From Parolsenella catena (lineage in GTDB: Bacteria; Actinomycetota; Coriobacteriia; Coriobacteriales; Atopobiaceae): 64,000 nt of DNA. Below, piece after piece: positions 35,850-45,370 of this stretch. The translations under genes and the position numbers were made by a program. The notes under the pieces are model-generated. The model searched no databases, was not told the origin of the DNA, and saw nothing but the letters and a program-made list of their open reading frames with translations. Numbering within the stretch: the stretch's first letter is position 1; each line of letters starts with the position of its first letter. Where the stretch lies: NCBI RefSeq assembly GCF_003966955.1, contig NZ_AP019367.1, positions 744,001-808,000 of the forward strand, read 5' to 3'.

Positions 35850-36874
35850 GCCAAAGAGTCGTGAACCTGCTCGTGGACCCGGCCGCGGACGGCATGCGCC
35901 TCGACGCCTTCCTCGCCGGCGGGCCTGACATGCCGTCTCGCTCCGCCTGCGCCAAGCTCGTCGAGCGCGGCCTTGTTACCATCAACGACACACCCGCGAC
36001 CTCCAAGAGCGAGAAGGTCCTGCTCGGGGATCGCGTTCGCGCCACCGTGGAGGAGGCCGAGCCGCTCGTCCCCGAGGGCGGGCTTGCTCCCAATCCCTAC
36101 ATCGACCTCGACATTCGCTACGAGGACGAGCACCTCATCGTGCTCTCCAAACAGGCCGGGCTCGTGTGCCACCCCAGCCCCGGGCACGTGGACGACACGC
36201 TCGCGAACGCGCTTGTCGCACACTGCGGGCTGGCGCATCTCGGGATGCTTCAGGGAGACGACCGCCCCGGCATCGTGCACCGTCTCGACATGGACACGAG
36301 CGGGCTCATGCTCGCCGCCAAGGACGATGCCACCCAGAAGGCCCTGCAGGACCTCATCCGCCTGCGCACGCTCGACCGTCGCTACGTCACGCTCGTGTGG
36401 GGCTACGTCGCCGCGGACTCGGGCACCATCGACACGGGCATCGCCCGCTCCACGCGCGACCGCATCCGCATGGCCGTGTCCGACGACCCCGGCGCGCGCG
36501 AGGCCATCACGACCTTCCGCGTGCTCGAGCGCTTCGAGGCGGGCCGGAGGGACGAGGGCTACACGCTGCTTGAGTGTCACCTCTACACCGGGCGCACGCA
36601 CCAGATCCGCGTCCACATGCGCCACATCAACCACCAGGTCATCGGCGACCCCCTCTACGGCCGCGGCGACCTTGCGCAGAACCTCGGCCTGTCGAGGCAG
36701 TTCCTTCACTCCTGGAGCGTCGCGTTTGCGCATCCCGTCTCGGGAGAGACGATAGAGCTTCGCGATACGCTGCCCGATGACCTCCGAGCTGTATTAGAAT
36801 CGCTCGAAAACCGCTCCATGGGTCGCACGGAGGCGGGGGAGCGCATCGTGCCCCTGCTCCTCGGCGAGAACTGA
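35846..36874 (+). CDS. rluD: RluA/RluD-family pseudouridine synthase
   Basis: A 342-residue protein. An S4 RNA-binding domain occupies about residues 12-75, and the catalytic domain has HRLDMDTSGL with D148. It converts uridines of 23S rRNA to pseudouridine; the exact position is unproven, so the rluD name is by family. The GTG overlaps the lspA TGA as GTGA, with GGGGGGAG upstream. The longer frame from 35201 is antisense-like noise over the ileS end and lspA. Confidence 0.88.
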   Translation: MSQRVVNLLVDPAADGMRLDAFLAGGPDMPSRSACAKLVERGLVTINDTPATSKSEKVLLGDRVRATVEEAEPLVPEGGLAPNPYIDLDIRYEDEHLIVLSKQAGLVCHPSPGHVDDTLANALVAHCGLAHLGMLQGDDRPGIVHRLDMDTSGLMLAAKDDATQKALQDLIRLRTLDRRYVTLVWGYVAADSGTIDTGIARSTRDRIRMAVSDDPGAREAITTFRVLERFEAGRRDEGYTLLECHLYTGRTHQIRVHMRHINHQVIGDPLYGRGDLAQNLGLSRQFLHSWSVAFAHPVSGETIELRDTLPDDLRAVLESLENRSMGRTEAGERIVPLLLGEN

Positions 36875-36944
36875 GGCAGGGCGACCCCCTGTCCCGGTCG
36901 CCTGACGGCAGGTCCCAACACCCACTACCGCGAGAGGGCTCTTC

Positions 36945-38240
36945 GTGGAATTCAACCGTCTGGGCATCACGCCCATCGTCGTCTTCAACTTCATCATCTG
37001 GGCGTTCTTCACGTTTGCCTACCTGTACCAGGCTCTCTACATCCTCGTGACGTGGAGGCGTGGCGAGGTCAAGCTGCCGCCCGCCAAGAAGAACCATCGC
37101 TATGCCTTCTTCATCGCGGCGCACAACGAGGAGAGCGTCATCGCCAACCTCGTGAGGTCCATCAAGGAGCAGGACTACCCCTCCGAGCTCATCGACGTGT
37201 TCGTCGTGGCAGACGCCTGCACGGACCGCACGGCCAAGGAGGCGCGCCACGCGGGGGCGATCGTCTACGAGCGCAATGACCTCGCGCGCAAGGGCAAGAG
37301 CTGGGTGCTCGACTACGGCTTCGACCGCATCCTCAACGAGTATCCCGACAAGTACGAGGCGTTCTTCGTCTTCGATGCCGACAACCTGCTCTCGCCCGGC
37401 TACGTGACCGAGATGAACAAGCTGTTCGACCAGGGCTTTCTCGTGGGCACGAGCTACCGCAACTCAAAGAACTTCGACTCGAGCTGGGTGAGCTCGGCCT
37501 ATGCGCTGTGGTTCTTGCGCGAGGCGAAGTTCCTCAACAACTCGCGCATGCTGTGCGGCACGGGCTGCGCCATCTCCGGGTCTGGCTGGATGGTATCCGC
37601 CCGCATCGTCCAGGGCATGCACGGCTGGGACTTCCACACCCTCACCGAGGACATCCAGTTCTCCACGTTCTGCGCGGCCAACGGCATCCGCATCGGCTAC
37701 GCTCCGGCGGAGTTCTATGACGAGCAGCCGCTCACCTTCAAGGCCTCCTGGACGCAGCGCATGCGCTGGACCAAGGGCTTCTACCAGGTGTTCTTCTCCT
37801 ACGTGGGAGACCTCGTGCACGGCGTGCGCAAGAAGCGTTTTGGCGCCTACGACATGCTCATGACGATCGCGCCCGGCAACATCCTCACGCTCGTCTCGGC
37901 GTTCGTGAACAGCGTCTACCTCGTCATCGGCTCGCTGTCCCACGGCTTTCTCGCCACGCAAAACGAGCTGTCCATGGCCGTGGGCTCGCTCGTCATGACG
38001 TTCGCCTCCATGTACGTGACGTTCTTCGTCCTGGCCGTCATCACCACGGTCTCGGAGCGCAAGCACATCCGCTGTCGCAAGGGGCGCCGCTGGCGCATCA
38101 TCACCAACCTGTTCACGTTCCCGCTGTTCATGATGACCTACATCCCCATCAACGTCGCGGCGCTGTTCATGAAGGTCGAGTGGGTGCCCACGAAGCACAC
38201 GGTCTCGATGTCGATGGAGGACATGGCGGAGGAGCAGTAG
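36945..38240 (+). CDS. Processive-type membrane family 2 glycosyltransferase
   Basis: A 431-residue protein. An N-terminal hydrophobic segment (about 7-30) precedes a GT-A domain with DADNLLSPGY, a TEDIQFS motif and the QRMRWTKG (QxxRW) motif typical of cellulose, hyaluronan and poly-GlcNAc synthases. Three to four hydrophobic segments follow from about residue 300. It may build a polysaccharide at the membrane. The donor is unknown. The GTG follows GAGAGGGCTCTTC, 70 bases after rluD, so partial read-through from the T-box operon is possible. Confidence 0.85.
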   Translation: MEFNRLGITPIVVFNFIIWAFFTFAYLYQALYILVTWRRGEVKLPPAKKNHRYAFFIAAHNEESVIANLVRSIKEQDYPSELIDVFVVADACTDRTAKEARHAGAIVYERNDLARKGKSWVLDYGFDRILNEYPDKYEAFFVFDADNLLSPGYVTEMNKLFDQGFLVGTSYRNSKNFDSSWVSSAYALWFLREAKFLNNSRMLCGTGCAISGSGWMVSARIVQGMHGWDFHTLTEDIQFSTFCAANGIRIGYAPAEFYDEQPLTFKASWTQRMRWTKGFYQVFFSYVGDLVHGVRKKRFGAYDMLMTIAPGNILTLVSAFVNSVYLVIGSLSHGFLATQNELSMAVGSLVMTFASMYVTFFVLAVITTVSERKHIRCRKGRRWRIITNLFTFPLFMMTYIPINVAALFMKVEWVPTKHTVSMSMEDMAEEQ

Positions 38241-38323
38241 GCCGTCCCGGGGGAGCCGTTGCGCTTGCCCGTCGTCGCCTGCCTGTGCCAATCAAATAGT
38301 TAGCTTTCCTAAAAGAGTTGAAG

Positions 38324-38354
38324 GTAGCGTTCGCTCCCATGCGGACGCTACAAT
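38324..38354 (+). promoter_or_regulatory. Dyad overlapping a possible guaB promoter
   Basis: GTAGCGTTCGC (38324-38334) and GCGGACGCTAC (38341-38351) form an inverted repeat with one G-T mismatch. A -10-like TACAAT (38349-38354) overlaps its right end, so the dyad covers the spacer region and may be an operator. A good -35 was not found. Confidence 0.4.
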
Positions 38355-38423
38355 TGTCAACATTGCATCGGTACGCGGTCCCGACGCACTCGCGGCGGGC
38401 AGGGCAGAAAGGGAGTCACCTAC

Positions 38424-39935
38424 ATGGCAACGTTCTTCGAGGGCGAGTCGCACACCTTCTCTGAGTACCTCCTGGTTCCCGGATACTCCTCTTCGGAGAA
38501 CATTCCGGCCAACGTGTCGCTCAAGACCCCTCTGTGCCGCTTCAAGAAGGGCGAGCAGCCGCGCATCACGCTCAACATCCCCATGGTCTCCTCGATCATG
38601 CAGTCCGTCTCCGGCGAGCGCATGGGAGTCGCGCTTGCCACCGAGGGCGGCATGAGCTTCATCTACGGCTCGCAGACCCCCGAGTCCGAGGCCGCCATGG
38701 TCAAGTGGGTCAAGGACTACAAGGCCGGCGTCGTCGAGTCCGACTCCACCCTCACGCCTGACATGACCATGGAGCAGGTCATGGACCTCAAGGAGCGCAC
38801 GGGCCACTCCACGATGCCCGTCACCGACGACGGCACCCCGCACGGCAAGCTGCTCGGCATCGTCACGAGCCGTGACTACCGTCCCTCCCGTGACGACCAC
38901 CAGGCCAAGGTCGCCACGTTCATGACCCCGCGCGAGGAGCTCGTCACGGGCACGAAGGAGACCACGCTCAAGGTCGCCAACGACATCATCTGGGACAACA
39001 AGCTCAACGCGCTGCCCATCGTGGACGAGAACGACCACCTCGTGGGCATCGTCTTCCGCAAGGACTACGACTCCCACAAGTCCAACCCCGACGAGCTGCT
39101 CGACGCCAACAAGCGTTACATGGTGGGTGCCGGCATCAACACGCGTGACTACGCCAAGCGCGTGCCGCTGCTGCTCGAGGCTGGCGCTGACGCACTGTGC
39201 ATCGACTCCTCCGAGGGCTTCTCGGAGTGGCAGAAGCTCACGATCGACTGGATTCGCGAGAATTACGGCCACGACGTCATCGTGGGCGCCGGCAACGTCG
39301 TGGACGCCGAAGGCTTCCGTTACCTCGCCGACTGCGGCGCCGACTTCGTGAAGGTCGGCATCGGCGGCGGCTCCATCTGCATCACGCGCGAGACCAAGGG
39401 CATCGGCCGCGGCCAGGCCACGGCCCTCATCGACGTGTGCCGTGCCCGTGACGAGTACTACAAGGAGACGGGCGTCTACGTCCCCGTGTGCTCGGACGGC
39501 GGCATCGTCTACGACTACCACATGACGCTCGCGCTGGCCATGGGCGCCGACTTCATGATGCTCGGCCGCTACTTCGCCCGCTTCGACGAGAGCCCCACGA
39601 ACCGCGTGAACGTCAACGGCCAGTACATGAAGGAGTACTGGGGCGAGGGCTCTGCGCGCGCTCGCAACTGGCAGCGCTATGACCTCGGCGGCGCCGCCAA
39701 GCTGTCGTTCGAGGAGGGCGTCGACTCCTACGTTCCCTACGCGGGGTCCCTCAAGGATGGCGTGGGCATGACCATCTACAAGATCAAGTCCACGATGTGC
39801 AACTGCGGCGCCAACTCGATCCACGAGCTACAGCAGAAGGCCCGACTAACCCTCGTGAGCTCCACCTCCATCGTCGAGGGCGGGGCGCACGACGTCGTGC
39901 TAAAGGACCACAACCAGTCCGTGAGCTACCACTAA
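38424..39935 (+). CDS. guaB: IMP dehydrogenase, Tritrichomonas-like type
   Basis: A 503-residue enzyme that oxidises IMP to XMP in GTP synthesis. It has a barrel interrupted by a CBS pair at about residues 115-220, the active-site loop [13 protein letters not shown] with catalytic C319, and the flap [10 protein letters not shown] carrying the Arg-Tyr dyad. The loop differs from the usual bacterial GPGSICTTR. From memory, the length, Cys number and C-terminal text ([20 protein letters not shown]-like) closely match the Tritrichomonas foetus enzyme. The ATG follows AAAGGGAG. Confidence 0.94.
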   Translation: MATFFEGESHTFSEYLLVPGYSSSENIPANVSLKTPLCRFKKGEQPRITLNIPMVSSIMQSVSGERMGVALATEGGMSFIYGSQTPESEAAMVKWVKDYKAGVVESDSTLTPDMTMEQVMDLKERTGHSTMPVTDDGTPHGKLLGIVTSRDYRPSRDDHQAKVATFMTPREELVTGTKETTLKVANDIIWDNKLNALPIVDENDHLVGIVFRKDYDSHKSNPDELLDANKRYMVGAGINTRDYAKRVPLLLEAGADALCIDSSEGFSEWQKLTIDWIRENYGHDVIVGAGNVVDAEGFRYLADCGADFVKVGIGGGSICITRETKGIGRGQATALIDVCRARDEYYKETGVYVPVCSDGGIVYDYHMTLALAMGADFMMLGRYFARFDESPTNRVNVNGQYMKEYWGEGSARARNWQRYDLGGAAKLSFEEGVDSYVPYAGSLKDGVGMTIYKIKSTMCNCGANSIHELQQKARLTLVSSTSIVEGGAHDVVLKDHNQSVSYH

Positions 39936-39998
39936 GACGCAGTCAAAGGCGATCGCTCGCTGGTTCAAGACCCGGGGCGGCCGCGCAAAGCTGAATCA

Positions 39999-40034
39999 AG
40001 CGCCCGAGTCTCCCTGCGAGTCTCGGGCGCTTTG
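39999..40034 (+). terminator. Terminator of guaB
   Basis: AGCGCCCGAG (39999-40008) pairs with CTCGGGCGCT (40022-40031), followed by TTG. Confidence 0.75.
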
Positions 40035-40085
40035 CTGCTAGAATGCATAACTTGAATGTCTGCACACATGAAAGAGAGGTCGCGC

Positions 40086-42659
40086 ATGAGCGACGTCAAC
40101 GATACGAACGCCACCCAGGCCAGCCGCTTCCCGGCCTATGACGCCGCTGCCATCGAGGGCAAGTGGCAGCGCATCTGGGACGAGAAGGGCACCTACAAGA
40201 CCGACGAGGACCCCAACAAGCCCAAGAAGTACGTCCTCGAGATGTTCCCGTATCCCTCGGGCGACCTGCACATGGGCCACGCCCGCAACTACACCATCGG
40301 TGACGCCATGGCGCGCCAGGCCCGCATGCGCGGCTATGACGTCCTGCACCCCATCGGATTCGACGCCTTTGGCCTTCCTGCCGAGAACGCCGCCATCAAG
40401 CACAACACGCAGGCCGCGGCGTGGACCTACCAGAACATGGACAACGCCCTCGCCACGATGAGGCGCATGGGCTTCTCCTACGACTACGACCGCCTCGTGC
40501 GCACCTGCGACCCCGAGTACTACAAGTGGGGCCAGTGGATGTTCCTCAAGATGTGGGAGAAGGGCCTGGCCTACCGTGCCACCTCGCCCGTCAACTGGTG
40601 CCCGTCATGCAACACCGTGCTCGCCAACGAGCAGGTCGTCGAGGGCAGGTGCTGGCGCTGCGGCTCCGTGCCCGAGAAGCGCGAGCTGTCCCAGTGGTAC
40701 CTCAAGATCACCGACTACGCCCAGGAGCTTCTCGACGACCTCGACAAGCTCACCGGCTGGCCGGAGAACGTCAAGGCCCAGCAGCGCAACTGGATCGGCC
40801 GCTCCGAGGGCGCCGAGATCGACTTCACGCTCGCTGACAAGGACGGCGTGACGCCGACGGACCGCAAGATCACCGTCTTCACGACGCGCGCCGACACGCT
40901 GTTCGGCGTGAGCTTCTTCCTGCTTCCGCCCGAGAGCCCGCTTGCCGCCGAGCTCGTTGCCGGCACCGAGTGCGAGGCCGCGTTCAAGGAGCTCAAGGAG
41001 GCTACCGAGAAGGTCTCGAGCGTCGACCGCCAGGGATCGGCGCGCGAGAAGCACGGCGTGTTCACGGGCCGCTACGTCATCAACCCCATCAACGGAAGGC
41101 CCGCCCCGATTTGGGTCGCAGATTACGTCCTCATGGACTACGGCACCGGTGCCGTCATGGGCGTGCCCTGCGGCGACCAGCGCGACTTCGACTTCGCCAA
41201 GAAGTACGGCCTGGAGATCGCCCCGATCATCTGCGAGAAGGACGATCCCCTCTACGACGAGCTCAAGGACGAGCGCGAGCTCAAGGTCACGAGCGTCTCC
41301 TGGGACCACGCTATGGACGCCGAGGGCTACCTCGTGCAGTCTGGCGAGTTCACCGGCCTCAAGGGCGGCAAGCACTCCGAGGCCGTGGACGCCATCATCG
41401 GCTGGCTCTCCGAGCGTGGCCTCGGTCGCAAGAAGGTGCAGTTCCGCCTTCGCGACTGGCTCATCAGCCGTCAGCGCTACTGGGGCAACCCCATCCCGAT
41501 GATCCACTGCGATTGCTGCGGTGACGTGCCGGTGCCCTACGACCAGCTGCCCGTGACGCTTCCAGACAACCTCGACCTCGGTGCCGGCGAGACGCTGGCC
41601 GAGTACGCGCCGTTCTACGAGACGACCTGCCCCAAGTGCGGAAGGCCCGCGAAGCGCATCACGGACACGATGGACACCTTCACGTGCTCCTCGTGGTACT
41701 ACCTGCGCTATTGCGATCCGCACAATACCGAGCTCCCGTTCTCCAAGGAGTCGGTTGATCGCTGGATGCCCGTCGACAACTACATCGGCGGCATCGAACA
41801 CGCGATCCTGCACCTTCTCTACAGCCGCTTCTGGACCAAGGTCCTTCGCGACCTCGGCATGATCGACGCCGACGAGCCCTTCACCAACCTGCTGTGCCAG
41901 GGCATGGTCAAGGACCACAACGGCGAGACCATGTCAAAGTCCAAGGGCAACGTCGTGCCGCCCTCGAGTGTCATCGAGCCCTACGGTGCCGACACGATGC
42001 GCCTCGTCATCCTGTTCATCGCCCCGCCCGAGAAGGACTTCGACTGGGACGAGAAGGCCGTCGCCGGTGCCAACCGCTTCATCAAGCGCGCCTGGTCCAT
42101 CGTCTGGCAGCTCTCGGCTGGCGCGCACGCCGGCGAGTTCGATGCCAGGTCCCTCAAGGGCCAGGCCGGCGAGCTGTTCCGCACGCTGAACGGCCTGGGC
42201 GCCCGCTGCACCTCTGACTACGACCGCGGCCAGTTCAACACCGCCATCTCCGCCGTTATGGAGATCGTGAACGCCGCGAGCAAGTACCTCAACGAGACGC
42301 CCGCCGAGGATCGCGTGCTCGAGCTTGACTTCCGCGTCGCCCACGACATCGTGGCCATCCTCGCCCCCATCTGCCCGCACTGGGCCGAGGAGCTCTACCA
42401 CGAGGCGCTCCACCTCGAAGGCTCCGTGTACAACGAGCCGTGGCCCGAGTTCGACCCCGAGCTTGCCAAGGCCGACACGGTGGAGATTGCCGTGCAGGTC
42501 ATGGGCAAGGTGCGTGGCCACGCCACGATCGCCGCGGACGCCACCCGCGAGCAGACCGAGAAGGCTGCGCTTGCGGCCATCTCCGAGCAGCTCGAGGGCA
42601 AGACGGTCCGCAAGGTCATCGTCGTTCCCGGCAAGCTCGTCAACGTCGTCGCCAACTAG
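40086..42659 (+). CDS. leuS: Leucyl-tRNA synthetase
   Basis: An 857-residue class I synthetase. The HIGH-type motif is H62-M-G-H65 and the KMSKS-type motif reads T615-M-S-K-S, with the first position variant. A zinc-type CPSCN...CWRCG is seen near residues 175-200, and the CP1 editing domain and C-terminal domain are present. The ATG at 40086 follows AGAGAGG. No T-box was seen in the short leader. A terminator hairpin follows the stop. Confidence 0.96.
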   Translation: MSDVNDTNATQASRFPAYDAAAIEGKWQRIWDEKGTYKTDEDPNKPKKYVLEMFPYPSGDLHMGHARNYTIGDAMARQARMRGYDVLHPIGFDAFGLPAENAAIKHNTQAAAWTYQNMDNALATMRRMGFSYDYDRLVRTCDPEYYKWGQWMFLKMWEKGLAYRATSPVNWCPSCNTVLANEQVVEGRCWRCGSVPEKRELSQWYLKITDYAQELLDDLDKLTGWPENVKAQQRNWIGRSEGAEIDFTLADKDGVTPTDRKITVFTTRADTLFGVSFFLLPPESPLAAELVAGTECEAAFKELKEATEKVSSVDRQGSAREKHGVFTGRYVINPINGRPAPIWVADYVLMDYGTGAVMGVPCGDQRDFDFAKKYGLEIAPIICEKDDPLYDELKDERELKVTSVSWDHAMDAEGYLVQSGEFTGLKGGKHSEAVDAIIGWLSERGLGRKKVQFRLRDWLISRQRYWGNPIPMIHCDCCGDVPVPYDQLPVTLPDNLDLGAGETLAEYAPFYETTCPKCGRPAKRITDTMDTFTCSSWYYLRYCDPHNTELPFSKESVDRWMPVDNYIGGIEHAILHLLYSRFWTKVLRDLGMIDADEPFTNLLCQGMVKDHNGETMSKSKGNVVPPSSVIEPYGADTMRLVILFIAPPEKDFDWDEKAVAGANRFIKRAWSIVWQLSAGAHAGEFDARSLKGQAGELFRTLNGLGARCTSDYDRGQFNTAISAVMEIVNAASKYLNETPAEDRVLELDFRVAHDIVAILAPICPHWAEELYHEALHLEGSVYNEPWPEFDPELAKADTVEIAVQVMGKVRGHATIAADATREQTEKAALAAISEQLEGKTVRKVIVVPGKLVNVVAN

Positions 42660-42668
42660 GTTTTTGCC

Positions 42669-42700
42669 GGTGGGACCCCTTCGCTGGGTCCCACCTTCTT
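42669..42700 (+). terminator. Terminator of leuS
   Basis: GGTGGGACCC (42669-42678) is perfectly complementary to GGGTCCCACC (42686-42695), followed by TTCTT. Confidence 0.85.
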
Positions 42701-42717
42701 GAGGAGGGATGTTGCGC

Positions 42718-43221
42718 ATGAAGTGTCCGCATTGCGGAGCCGACCTGGGGGAGGGTCTGCTTCCGGCCCGCTGCCCGGCGTGCGGCCGGGGCCTTGGCGC
42801 CGGCGCCTCTCGCTCCAACCCGCTTGCCGCCCGAGAGTTGGCGGAGCGCGCCGCCGCCTCGAGAAGAAGCGTCGAGGGCCTCTCCGGCAGGGGTCGCGGC
42901 AGGCGCGACCGCTCCCAGACCACGAAGCGCGTCACGAGGATCCTGCTCGCCTTCGTCCTCGTCGCCGTCTTCTGCGCCGCTGTTGCCTTCGTGGCCTATC
43001 GCGCCGAGATCATCGGCGGGCGTACGGTGCCAGACGTCGTGGGGTGGAGCGCCCAGAGCGCCCAGACCAGGCTCGAGGAGTGCGGCTTCTCCGTTGGCGT
43101 GAACGAGGTCACCTCTACCGAGCAGGACCCGGGCAAGGTCGTAAGCGAGGCGCCGTCTGCCGGCGCCCGCATTGCCTCGGGGTCCACGGTCACGATCGAC
43201 GTCGCGGCCTCCCAGCAGTGA
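42718..43221 (+). CDS. Zinc-ribbon membrane protein with one PASTA domain
   Basis: A 167-residue protein. Residues 3-23 are a double-CxxC zinc ribbon (CPHCG...CPACG). A basic linker is followed by a transmembrane segment at about residues 78-100 and a single extracellular PASTA-like domain, with VPDVVGWSAQSAQTRLEE and GSTVTIDV. PASTA domains bind peptidoglycan or muropeptides; here no kinase is attached. ATG 42718 fits the GAGGAGGG ribosome site better than ATG 42709. It lies just after the leuS terminator. The function is not known. Confidence 0.75.
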   Translation: MKCPHCGADLGEGLLPARCPACGRGLGAGASRSNPLAARELAERAAASRRSVEGLSGRGRGRRDRSQTTKRVTRILLAFVLVAVFCAAVAFVAYRAEIIGGRTVPDVVGWSAQSAQTRLEECGFSVGVNEVTSTEQDPGKVVSEAPSAGARIASGSTVTIDVAASQQ

Positions 43222-43257
43222 GCTCACGCTTCATCACGGGAGCATCACAAATGCGAC

Positions 43258-43287
43258 TTGACGTGCTACCAGGTTGTTTAATACACT
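43258..43287 (+). promoter_or_regulatory. Promoter of the rimP-nusA-infB operon
   Basis: TTGACG (43258-43263), an 18-base spacer and TACACT (43282-43287). It is 111 bases upstream of rimP and drives the translation/transcription gene cluster. Confidence 0.6.
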
Positions 43288-43314
43288 GCTTCCGATAGTT
43301 TGCACGGAATGAGG

Positions 43315-43344
43315 GATGTGGGGTGGAGTTTTTCGCCCCGCATC
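43315..43344 (+). promoter_or_regulatory. Leader hairpin in the rimP operon
   Basis: GATGTGGGGTG (43315-43325) pairs with CGCCCCGCATC (43334-43344) with two G-U pairs, followed by TCTTTGTCT. It lies between the promoter and rimP and may attenuate the operon. Confidence 0.5.
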
Positions 43345-43398
43345 TCTTTGTCTGTAGGTGGGCCGTGTTTTTCACGGCATGGAAGGAAGGGAGGCCCG

Positions 43399-43944
43399 AT
43401 GGCGCAGGACAAGGCCGCGGCCATACTCGAGGCCCTCGAGGTGGCGGGCGCCGCCCATGGCGTTGACGTCGTGGACGTCGAGGTCGTTGGTGCCACGAAG
43501 GCGCCGACCGTGCGCGTTCGTCTCGACTGGTCCGACGAGGGCAAGGGCACCATCTCGCTTGATGACGTCGCCGCGCAGACCGAGTGGGTCTCCGACGTCA
43601 TCGACGTCGTCGATCCGTTCCCGGGCTCCTTCACGCTTGAGGTGAGCTCCCCGGGCCTTGACCGCCCCCTGCGTCGCGAGCGCGACTTCGTGCGCTTCGC
43701 CGGCGAGCAGGTCGCCCTCACCACGACCGCGATGGAGGGCCGCAAGCGCTTCTCGGGCAAGCTCGTGGGCGTGCGCGAGGGCCAGGTCGTCCTCGACACG
43801 GACGAGGGCGAGGTCAGCATCGCGCTCGACGAGGTGCGTCGCTGCAACATCAAGCCCACGTTCGCCAAGGGCGAGAAGAAGACCTTCTCGAAGCAGTCGA
43901 AGGGCTCGGCCAAGTCAAAGAAGGCCGCCCACGAGGGCGAGTAG
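43399..43944 (+). CDS. rimP: Ribosome maturation factor RimP
   Basis: A 181-residue protein with the DVVDVEV and LEVSSPGLDRPL blocks of RimP. It helps assemble the 30S subunit. The C-terminal Lys/Ser-rich tail is an extension. ATG 43399 follows GGAAGGGAGGCCCG. It opens the rimP-nusA-infB order conserved in bacteria; the nusA start is 72 bases downstream. Confidence 0.93.
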   Translation: MAQDKAAAILEALEVAGAAHGVDVVDVEVVGATKAPTVRVRLDWSDEGKGTISLDDVAAQTEWVSDVIDVVDPFPGSFTLEVSSPGLDRPLRRERDFVRFAGEQVALTTTAMEGRKRFSGKLVGVREGQVVLDTDEGEVSIALDEVRRCNIKPTFAKGEKKTFSKQSKGSAKSKKAAHEGE

Positions 43945-44016
43945 CCCCCAGATCTCAGGAATGACCGTTTGGCGCGCTGCGCCACGAATGCTATACAGGC
44001 CAGGAAGGAACGACAC

Positions 44017-45276
44017 ATGGCATCTGCGATGATGGAAGCGCTCATGGCGCTGTGCCAGGAGAAGCACATCGACGAGCTCTACCTGCTCGACCGTCTCGAG
44101 CAGTCCCTTGCCCAGAGCTACGCGAGCCTCATGCACCTCGACTGGGGCGCCAGGGTCACGATTGACCGCATGACGGGCAAGATCTACGTGTACAAGCTCG
44201 TGCCGATTGACGACTCCATGGACGAGGAGGGCAACTACACCGAGTTCGAGGAGATTGACGTCACGCCCAAGGACACGAGTCGTATCGCCGCCCAGCACGC
44301 CAAGGCGGAGATCAACGCCATCGTGCGCAACGCCGCCCGCGAGCAGATCTACGAGGAGTTCTCGCAGCGCATCGGCGACATCATCACCGGCACCGTGCTG
44401 CAGTCCACGCCTGACTTCACGATCGTCAAGATCCGCGAGGGCGTCGAGGCCGAGCTGCCGCACTTTGACCGCAAGCGTCACCCCGAGGAGCGCAACGAGC
44501 GCCCCAACGGCGAGCGCTACACGCACAACATGCGCCTCAAGGCCGTCATCATCGACGTCCGCGACCCCAACGCGCAGATCTCCCAGCCGGTCCGCGGCGA
44601 GCACTCCCGTCCCTCCATCGTCATCTCCCGCACACACCCCGAGCTCATCCGTCGCCTCTTCGAGCTCGAGGTCCCCGAGATCTATGACGGCGTCGTGGAG
44701 ATTCGCTCCATCGCCCGCGAGGCCGGCGCCCGCTCCAAGGTCGCCGTCTCCTCGCTCGACGACCGCCTCGACCCGGTGGGTGCCTGCGTGGGTCCCAAGG
44801 GCAGCCGCGTGCGCACCGTCGTGAGCGAGCTGCGCGGCGAGCGCGTCGACGTCGTGCTGTGGAGCGACGACCCCGCCCGTTGCGTGGCCAATGCCCTGTC
44901 GCCGGCCAAGGTGACGCGCGTGGTCATCGACGAGGAGACCAACTACGCCACGGTCGTGGTCCCCGACGACCAGCTCTCCCTGGCCATCGGCAAGGAGGGC
45001 CAGAACGCCCGCCTCGCCGCGCGCCTGACCGGCATGCACATCGACATCAAGAACGAGTCGCTTGCGGCCGGCATGTTCCCCAAGACGCCCGCTCCCGTCG
45101 AGGAGGCCGAGGACCTCGTGGGCGAGGAGAGCACCCACCGCTGCGAGTTCGTGAGCCCCTCCGGCGTGCAGTGCCGCAACATGGCGCGCCCCGGCTCCCG
45201 CTACTGCGGCGTCCACGAGAAGATGGCGCTCGTCGACTCCGCCGAGGTCTCCGACGACCCCGATTCGCTGATCTAG
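44017..45276 (+). CDS. nusA: Transcription factor NusA with a C-terminal zinc-finger-like tail
   Basis: A 419-residue protein. The N-terminal RNA polymerase-binding domain, the S1 domain (GDIITGTVLQSTPDF, from about residue 120) and the KH domains (VGACVGPKGSRVR and LAIGKEGQNARLAARLTG) are clear. It controls pausing and termination. After residue 370 there is an unusual tail with C376-x9-C386-x10-C397-x2-H400, which looks like a small zinc finger. The usual ylxR/rnpM gene between nusA and infB is missing. ATG 44017 follows AGGAAGGAACGACAC. Confidence 0.94.
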   Translation: MASAMMEALMALCQEKHIDELYLLDRLEQSLAQSYASLMHLDWGARVTIDRMTGKIYVYKLVPIDDSMDEEGNYTEFEEIDVTPKDTSRIAAQHAKAEINAIVRNAAREQIYEEFSQRIGDIITGTVLQSTPDFTIVKIREGVEAELPHFDRKRHPEERNERPNGERYTHNMRLKAVIIDVRDPNAQISQPVRGEHSRPSIVISRTHPELIRRLFELEVPEIYDGVVEIRSIAREAGARSKVAVSSLDDRLDPVGACVGPKGSRVRTVVSELRGERVDVVLWSDDPARCVANALSPAKVTRVVIDEETNYATVVVPDDQLSLAIGKEGQNARLAARLTGMHIDIKNESLAAGMFPKTPAPVEEAEDLVGEESTHRCEFVSPSGVQCRNMARPGSRYCGVHEKMALVDSAEVSDDPDSLI

Positions 45277-45370
45277 CTCGGGCGGGGGCATGAGCCCCAC
45301 GCCCGTTCACTCGCACTCACCCGCGGGCACGTCCCGCCCAGACAGTTGCCCGCACAGGAAGGTAGGCCAC

